From Candidatus Bathyarchaeota archaeon (GTDB taxonomy: Archaea > Thermoproteota > Bathyarchaeia > RBG-16-48-13 > JAGMEO01), in the NCBI GenBank assembly GCA_023128135.1, contig JAGMEO010000014.1:1-10007 (forward strand): DNA of 10,007 nt, given 5' to 3'. The number at the start of each line of letters is the position of its first letter. Positions within the stretch are counted from its first letter, which is position 1. A program made the position numbers and the translations under genes. Below, piece after piece: positions 5,911-10,007 of this stretch. A model generated the notes under the pieces. That model had not been told where the DNA came from, did no database searches, and worked only from the letters and a program-made list of their open reading frames with translations.

Positions 5911-8900
5911 TTATTTCTTCCTAATCAAGCTAAGTTTTAGTGGAATCCCTTCTATCTCAAATTCACTTGAGAACGCTTTCTTATCCGGTTTTCCTTTCTT
6001 GAGCTTTAGCGACAGAGTCTCTGTTTTTATGTATTCCTTATGGATAGTAAAGACTTCATTGAGTGGAGGAGTCGTCTCATAGTAAGTCTCAATTCTATCG
6101 TCTATCAGGAAACCTGCTTCCTTTCTTAAGGATTGTATTCTTCTTACTATATCTCGTGAGAATCCCTCTAGTTTTAGGTCCTTTGAAATTTCGCTAAAGA
6201 TCGCAACTGTTATTCCCTGCTCTTCAGCTATGACATATTTTTTCTTTGGTTTCTTCTGAATTTCTACTTCTTCTGGTAGAATTGTAATTTTCTTGTCAGC
6301 TACGCCTAAGTTTATTGCCTTTCCCGTTAGTATTAGTGAAATAGATTCCTGATCTATTTCAGCAAGAGCTTCCTTGATTCTTGAAAAGAGTTTACCATGT
6401 TTTTTACCAAGAATATTGGACAATGGCTTAATCTCGTACTCAAAAACTTGTTTCTCATCACTGGTAAGAATCAACCATTTAACGTTAAGTTCGTTTTTCA
6501 CCAGCTCTTCAAGTTTTATCAACCGTTTTAGGACAGTTTCCTTGCTTATCACTACAGCTTTTAGAAGTGGTTGACGAAGTCTTATGCCCGCCTTGTTACG
6601 TGCAGAATGACCGATGCTGCTGGCCAAGATAGCTACATCCATGGCTTCCATGAGATCTTTATCTATCTTTGAAAGATCAGCAGTTGGCCAATCATTATGG
6701 TGTACACTTTTTAACATGTTAGGTTCAGTACTTCTAATCAGATTCTGGTAAAGAGCCTCAGATATGAAAGGAGTGAATGGAGCCATAAGTTTGATGAGGT
6801 TCTTTATACAGTAATAGAGAGTTGTGTAGCTAACTCTTTTATCATCATCATCTTCACTCTTCCAGAACCGTCGTCTTGAACGGCGGACATACCATTTTGA
6901 AAGATTGTCTACAAAACTTTGTATTTGTACAGCTGGCGTGTAAGGATCGTAATCATCTAACTTTGCAGTTACTACCTGAATGAGTTTATTGAGTTTCGAG
7001 AGTATCCATTGGTCAATAGGAGTGTACTCTTCAGATGTTTTCTCAGGGGTCCAATGATCCAAATTTGCGTATATGGCGAAAAAATTGGTTATATTGAGGA
7101 GGGGTATAAAGAATTCACGTTTGACTTTTTCAGCTCCTTTATAGCTAAAAAGCAGGTTATTCTCGGGTTTTGCAGTGCAGTACATCCACCTCATAATGTC
7201 AGCACCCATGGTCTCAACAGCATCATCGAACCAGATAGCATTCCCCAAAGACTTATGCATCTCCTTTCCATCCTCTGCGAGGACAAGGCCGTGCCCAAGG
7301 CACGTCTTGAAAGGAGTCACGTTCTCCATGAGAGTACTCATTGTCAACATCGCATAGAACCAGTTCCTAAATTGCCCTGGAAAACACTCTGTAACAAGGG
7401 CTCCTGGGAACCAACTCTTCCAGTACTCCTTATCGCTGCTATAGTTGAGTGTTGAGTAAGCTATTATTCCAGCGTCAAGCCAGGGATTACCGACATCATG
7501 TATACGAGAAGCAACACTATTACACTTTGGACAAATGATTTTCACCTTGTCTACCCAAGGTCTGTGGGGTGTACGCCCCTCGAATTCATCCCAGCCTTCA
7601 ACAGCTCGTTCTTTCAACTCTTTCTTGCTTCCGATAACCTCAAAATGATTGCAATTAGGGCAAACCCAAATGGGTAAAGCTAGTCCCCAGTATCTCTTCT
7701 TTGATATCATCCAGTCATCCATGTTCATTAGCCAGTCTAATTCTAGGCTTAAACCAAATTCTGGGATCCACCTAACCTTTTTTGCAACTTCCATAATCTG
7801 ATATCGGAGGTTGCTATGCTTCTCCTCATCGGTTAACTCTGAAAGTGGTTTGTTGAGTTTTTTACCCATTGAAATAAACCACTCGTCAACGAGTCTGAAA
7901 ATGAGCTCGTTTCCACATCGCCAGCAAACAGGATAACGATGTAAATAATCCTCTTTCTTAACTAGAAGCCCTTTCTTTCTTAAATTCTCTATTATTGGTT
8001 CAGCTGTCTTGTAAACATGGGTATTTGTCAGCCATCCAAAGCCTTTTTTGAAAACCCCGTATTCATCGAGAGGGGCGATTGTGGGCATGCTGTGAAGCCT
8101 GCCCAGCTCAAGGTCTTCTTTACCACATCCAGGGGCAATATGGACAAGCCCAGTTCCCTCCTCTTCATTTACCTCATCCCACAATATCACTTTGTGAGCT
8201 TCGACGGCTCCAAATTTTTTACTAGCAGGTAACTCATCGAAAGGCCCATTGTAGACCCAGTCTTTCATTTCAGATCCTTTTAGCTCTTCAGTAATATTGT
8301 ATTCTCCATCAGGGAAAACATGGCTTAGAGCATTTTTTGCAAGGTAAAAAGCTTCATTTCCTTTACTCACTTTTACATATTCTATTGTTGGATGAGCTGC
8401 AACAGCTATGTTTGATGATAATGTCCAAGGAGTTGTTGTCCATATGAGCAACGATGCGCTTCTTTGTTCTTTTAAAGGAAATTTCACTACGATACCAGGA
8501 TGAATTAATTCTCGGTATCCTTCTGTTACAATCTCGTGTTGAGACAGTGCTGTAGAGCAACGGGGACACCAAGGCATGACGTCTCTTCCCTTGTATATTA
8601 AGCCACGTTCATAGCACTTCTTTAGAAAAGTCCAGATCATGTAGTTGTTCTCATCTGAAAAAGTGAAGTACGAGCCCCCAAGCTCAAGATTTCCCAGTTG
8701 GCCTACAAGTGTCTCAGCGGTGCCTGTTACTTCACCGTGGGCTCCTGGAAGGGATATCACTTTATCTGGATCTTCAAGCTTCTCTGCAAGCATTCTAAGC
8801 TCTTCAGGATCGTTCCAATCCATCCAGTATCCAAGTCGTATTGATTGTTCAGTTTGGATGGCGGCATAATGGAGAGCTCTTTGCTTGCATTTCTTGATGA

Positions 8901-9246
8901 AATTAGAGATTCCATAAGCTTCAATATCTCTTTTACTCTTGAAGCCAAGTTCTTTCTCAACTTCGACTTCCACCCATAAACCTTGGCAGTCGAACCCGTT
9001 TTGGTAGCGTAAGTTGAACCCCTGCATTGCTCTGTATCTTTGGAAGAGATCTTTGTAAGTTCTACCCCAAGCATGATGAACACCCATAGGGTTGTTAACT
9101 GTAATTGGTCCATCTATAAATGACCAATTTTTCTTTCCTTCGTTCAATTTCACTCTATTTTTAAAGACGTCAGTTTCTTTCCAGAACTTTAGAATTCTAT
9201 GCTCTAACTTTGGAAAATTGAGTGAAACGTCTATCTCCTTGAACAT
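5911..9246 (-). CDS. ileS: Isoleucyl-tRNA synthetase with rearranged HIGH motif
   Basis: This 1111-residue class I synthetase charges tRNA-Ile. Landmarks: N-terminal FIDGPITVNNPMGVHHAWGR, where the usual HXGH signature is G55-V-H-H58; the CP1 editing domain with WTTTPWTLSSN (269-279) and GTGLVHIAPGCGKED (364-378); KKRYWGLALPIW (516-527); the tRNA-side loop EMHKS at 662-666 in place of KMSKS; and an anticodon-binding helical domain from about residue 745. Four CXXC pairs (C227/C230, C441/C444, C529/C532, C572/C575) suggest zinc knuckles. Residues about 145-191 form an extra segment between WMDW and the YFTFSDE strand, which I recall in some bacterial homologues of the same type. The C-terminal 170 residues hold an archaeal-eukaryotic-style tail. 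ATG at 9246 has no Shine-Dalgarno sequence and a TATA-like box about 31 bases upstream. The product is certain; the unusual signatures suggest a distinct subfamily. Confidence 0.96.
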   Translation of the reverse strand: MFKEIDVSLNFPKLEHRILKFWKETDVFKNRVKLNEGKKNWSFIDGPITVNNPMGVHHAWGRTYKDLFQRYRAMQGFNLRYQNGFDCQGLWVEVEVEKELGFKSKRDIEAYGISNFIKKCKQRALHYAAIQTEQSIRLGYWMDWNDPEELRMLAEKLEDPDKVISLPGAHGEVTGTAETLVGQLGNLELGGSYFTFSDENNYMIWTFLKKCYERGLIYKGRDVMPWCPRCSTALSQHEIVTEGYRELIHPGIVVKFPLKEQRSASLLIWTTTPWTLSSNIAVAAHPTIEYVKVSKGNEAFYLAKNALSHVFPDGEYNITEELKGSEMKDWVYNGPFDELPASKKFGAVEAHKVILWDEVNEEEGTGLVHIAPGCGKEDLELGRLHSMPTIAPLDEYGVFKKGFGWLTNTHVYKTAEPIIENLRKKGLLVKKEDYLHRYPVCWRCGNELIFRLVDEWFISMGKKLNKPLSELTDEEKHSNLRYQIMEVAKKVRWIPEFGLSLELDWLMNMDDWMISKKRYWGLALPIWVCPNCNHFEVIGSKKELKERAVEGWDEFEGRTPHRPWVDKVKIICPKCNSVASRIHDVGNPWLDAGIIAYSTLNYSSDKEYWKSWFPGALVTECFPGQFRNWFYAMLTMSTLMENVTPFKTCLGHGLVLAEDGKEMHKSLGNAIWFDDAVETMGADIMRWMYCTAKPENNLLFSYKGAEKVKREFFIPLLNITNFFAIYANLDHWTPEKTSEEYTPIDQWILSKLNKLIQVVTAKLDDYDPYTPAVQIQSFVDNLSKWYVRRSRRRFWKSEDDDDKRVSYTTLYYCIKNLIKLMAPFTPFISEALYQNLIRSTEPNMLKSVHHNDWPTADLSKIDKDLMEAMDVAILASSIGHSARNKAGIRLRQPLLKAVVISKETVLKRLIKLEELVKNELNVKWLILTSDEKQVFEYEIKPLSNILGKKHGKLFSRIKEALAEIDQESISLILTGKAINLGVADKKITILPEEVEIQKKPKKKYVIAEEQGITVAIFSEISKDLKLEGFSRDIVRRIQSLRKEAGFLIDDRIETYYETTPPLNEVFTIHKEYIKTETLSLKLKKGKPDKKAFSSEFEIEGIPLKLSLIRKK

Positions 9247-9272
9247 TTAATCAGCCCATGACCAATGAAAGT

Positions 9273-9282
9273 GGAATTTAAA
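9273..9282 (-). promoter_or_regulatory. TATA-like box of ileS
   Basis: The minus strand reads CCTTTAAATT here, centred about 31 bases before the ATG at 9246, which predicts a leader of only a few bases. It lies in the 203-base divergent gap between ileS and the lplB-like gene. Confidence 0.4.
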
Positions 9283-9375
9283 GGTGCTATAATATTGGCT
9301 CATAGTATTACATAAAACACAGTTAAATTTTATAGTCACCTTGCATCGTTAACACCAAGAATAGTGAATATTCTA

Positions 9376-9387
9376 CTTTAAATAAAA
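9376..9387 (+). promoter_or_regulatory. TATA-like box of the lplB-like gene
   Basis: CTTTAAATAAAA is the best TATA match on the plus strand of the divergent gap and predicts a start near 9407, with a leader of about 43 bases. A second AT-rich block at 9414-9432 (ATATTAATA to TTTTTAAT) would instead give a near-leaderless mRNA for the ATG at 9450. I cannot choose between them. Confidence 0.35.
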
Positions 9388-9449
9388 ACTTTGGTAAATA
9401 ATCGAAAACCAAGATATTAATAAGTTTTTAATCTCTCAAAACACTTTGA

Positions 9450-9752
9450 ATGTCCACGTTTAATTTGCTCGGCGGGAAAAAGTTGATGGGTGAAAGCCAG
9501 CATAAAGCTGCTAAAGGCATAATTAAAATTAGTGTGACTACTGACCGAAAAATCATCAGGTGGATTAACATATCAGGGGATTTTTTTTTGTATCCAGAAG
9601 ACATGCTTTGGGAATTAGAAAAAAAGCTTGTGGGAGTTATTACTGATGACGTGTTGACGACTATAAGAGAATTCTACAAAGAGAAAGGTATTGTATCTCC
9701 AGGGGTCACACCAAAAGATTTTGCAGAAGCTATAAAAAAGGCAACAGGATAG
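9450..9752 (+). CDS. lplB: LplB-type lipoate--protein ligase C-terminal domain protein
   Basis: The 100-residue protein resembles the separate C-terminal domain of archaeal bipartite lipoate ligases. In Thermoplasma acidophilum, LplA needs LplB to activate lipoate with ATP before attaching it to E2 or GcvH lysines. The supporting pattern is an N-terminal K-A-x-KGIIKISV strand, the hallmark ISGDFFLYPED (residues about 41-51), then a helix WELEKKLVGV and a C-terminal helix VTPKDFAEAIKKA. LplB proteins are about 90-100 residues, so it is full length. ATG at 9450 is used here; ATG at 9486 (residue 13), preceded by GGCGGG, would still keep the domain and agrees with a common MGES-type N-terminus. 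No lplA or lipoyl-dependent enzyme gene lies within the window. Family call is by motif memory only. Confidence 0.72.
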   Translation: MSTFNLLGGKKLMGESQHKAAKGIIKISVTTDRKIIRWINISGDFFLYPEDMLWELEKKLVGVITDDVLTTIREFYKEKGIVSPGVTPKDFAEAIKKATG

Positions 9753-9775
9753 TTTAGAATCCAGAACTCTAATAA

Positions 9776-9973
9776 TTACGCGCCAAAATTCTGTAAAAGT
9801 TTGTATAAGCTCTTATTTCGCTGGATTAACTCCATTAAAAAGGCGATGATTATTATTTTGATCCATGCTTTTGAGACTGTTCCCCACACAACTGCATCTG
9901 TCAAGAAACTAGCTATGTCTGCAGGTAAAAAGGAGTAAAGAGACATATCGAAGAATGTAATACGTTGATACAC
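9776..9973 (-). CDS. Small hydrophobic protein or 3' part of a membrane protein
   Basis: I do not recognise this gene. From a GTG at 9973 the ORF encodes 65 residues with one good membrane segment, AWIKIIIIAFLMELI (about residues 36-50), and a moderately hydrophobic stretch FLPADIASFLTDAVVWG before it. The tail is basic and polar. The style (a P-A-D-I turn followed by a hydrophobic helix and a short charged end) resembles the last helices of small transporters such as ECF S-components, but that is only an impression. A stop (TAG at 9989-9991) limits the frame upstream, while another frame stays open from the window edge down to about 9957 and also reads hydrophobic, so the gene could be longer and frameshifted. 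It converges on the lplB-like gene with 23 bases between stops. No Shine-Dalgarno sequence is evident before the GTG. Confidence 0.4.
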   Translation of the reverse strand: MYQRITFFDMSLYSFLPADIASFLTDAVVWGTVSKAWIKIIIIAFLMELIQRNKSLYKLLQNFGA

Positions 9974-10007
9974 TTTCAGGTATGTAACCTAGAGTGACAG
10001 CGAATAG

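Noticed and set aside
7009..7455. 148-residue plus-strand ORF inside ileS
   Set aside because: It lies opposite the conserved catalytic region of ileS and its translation shows no recognisable pattern, so it is a shadow of the real gene.
8757..9113. 118-residue same-strand ORF in another frame of ileS
   Set aside because: The region is fully explained by the conserved N-terminal IleRS sequence; the alternative frame has no domain signs.

Overview
The window reads as a chromosomal segment of an archaeon, most likely from the Thermoproteota/TACK side and possibly Bathyarchaeia. Evidence for this is an RNA polymerase subunit K (Rpb6-like) gene, an Alba chromatin protein, a stand-alone LplB-type lipoate ligase domain, a cyclophilin-like archaeal protein, AT-rich DNA, and TATA-like boxes that often sit about 25 bases before a start codon (leaderless or short-leader transcription). 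The lineage is inferred from gene content and protein style, not from a database search.

Layout. 1-125 (minus): 5' end of a cyclophilin-like gene. 289-1890 (plus): FMN-dependent glutamate-synthase-like protein with an N-terminal four-cysteine motif. 1941-3089 (minus): DegT/DnrJ/EryC1-type sugar aminotransferase, convergent with the previous gene. 3261-3554 and 3633-4028 (plus): rpoK, then an alba gene with a long lysine-rich tail. 4123-5748 (minus): CTP synthase pyrG. 5911-9246 (minus): a 1111-residue isoleucyl-tRNA synthetase. 9450-9752 (plus): lplB-like gene. 9776-9973 (minus): small membrane-protein ORF that may be the 3' part of a frameshifted gene.

Most genes seem to be separate transcription units. 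Divergent pairs share AT-rich promoter regions (126-288, 3090-3260, 9247-9449) and convergent pairs are separated by short regions with T-tracts or hairpins. rpoK and alba (transcription and chromatin), pyrG (nucleotide supply) and ileS (translation) form an information-processing core. The glutamate-synthase-like gene, the aminotransferase and lplB are metabolic and lack their usual partners inside the window.

I see no mobile element, CRISPR array, rRNA or tRNA, and no clear undescribed multi-gene system. The most notable points are the rearranged HIGH signature (GVHH) of the isoleucyl-tRNA synthetase, a probable CTG start of rpoK with a near-ideal ribosome binding site, and an Alba protein with an N-terminal basic tail but no lysine at the position acetylated in Sulfolobus Alba.
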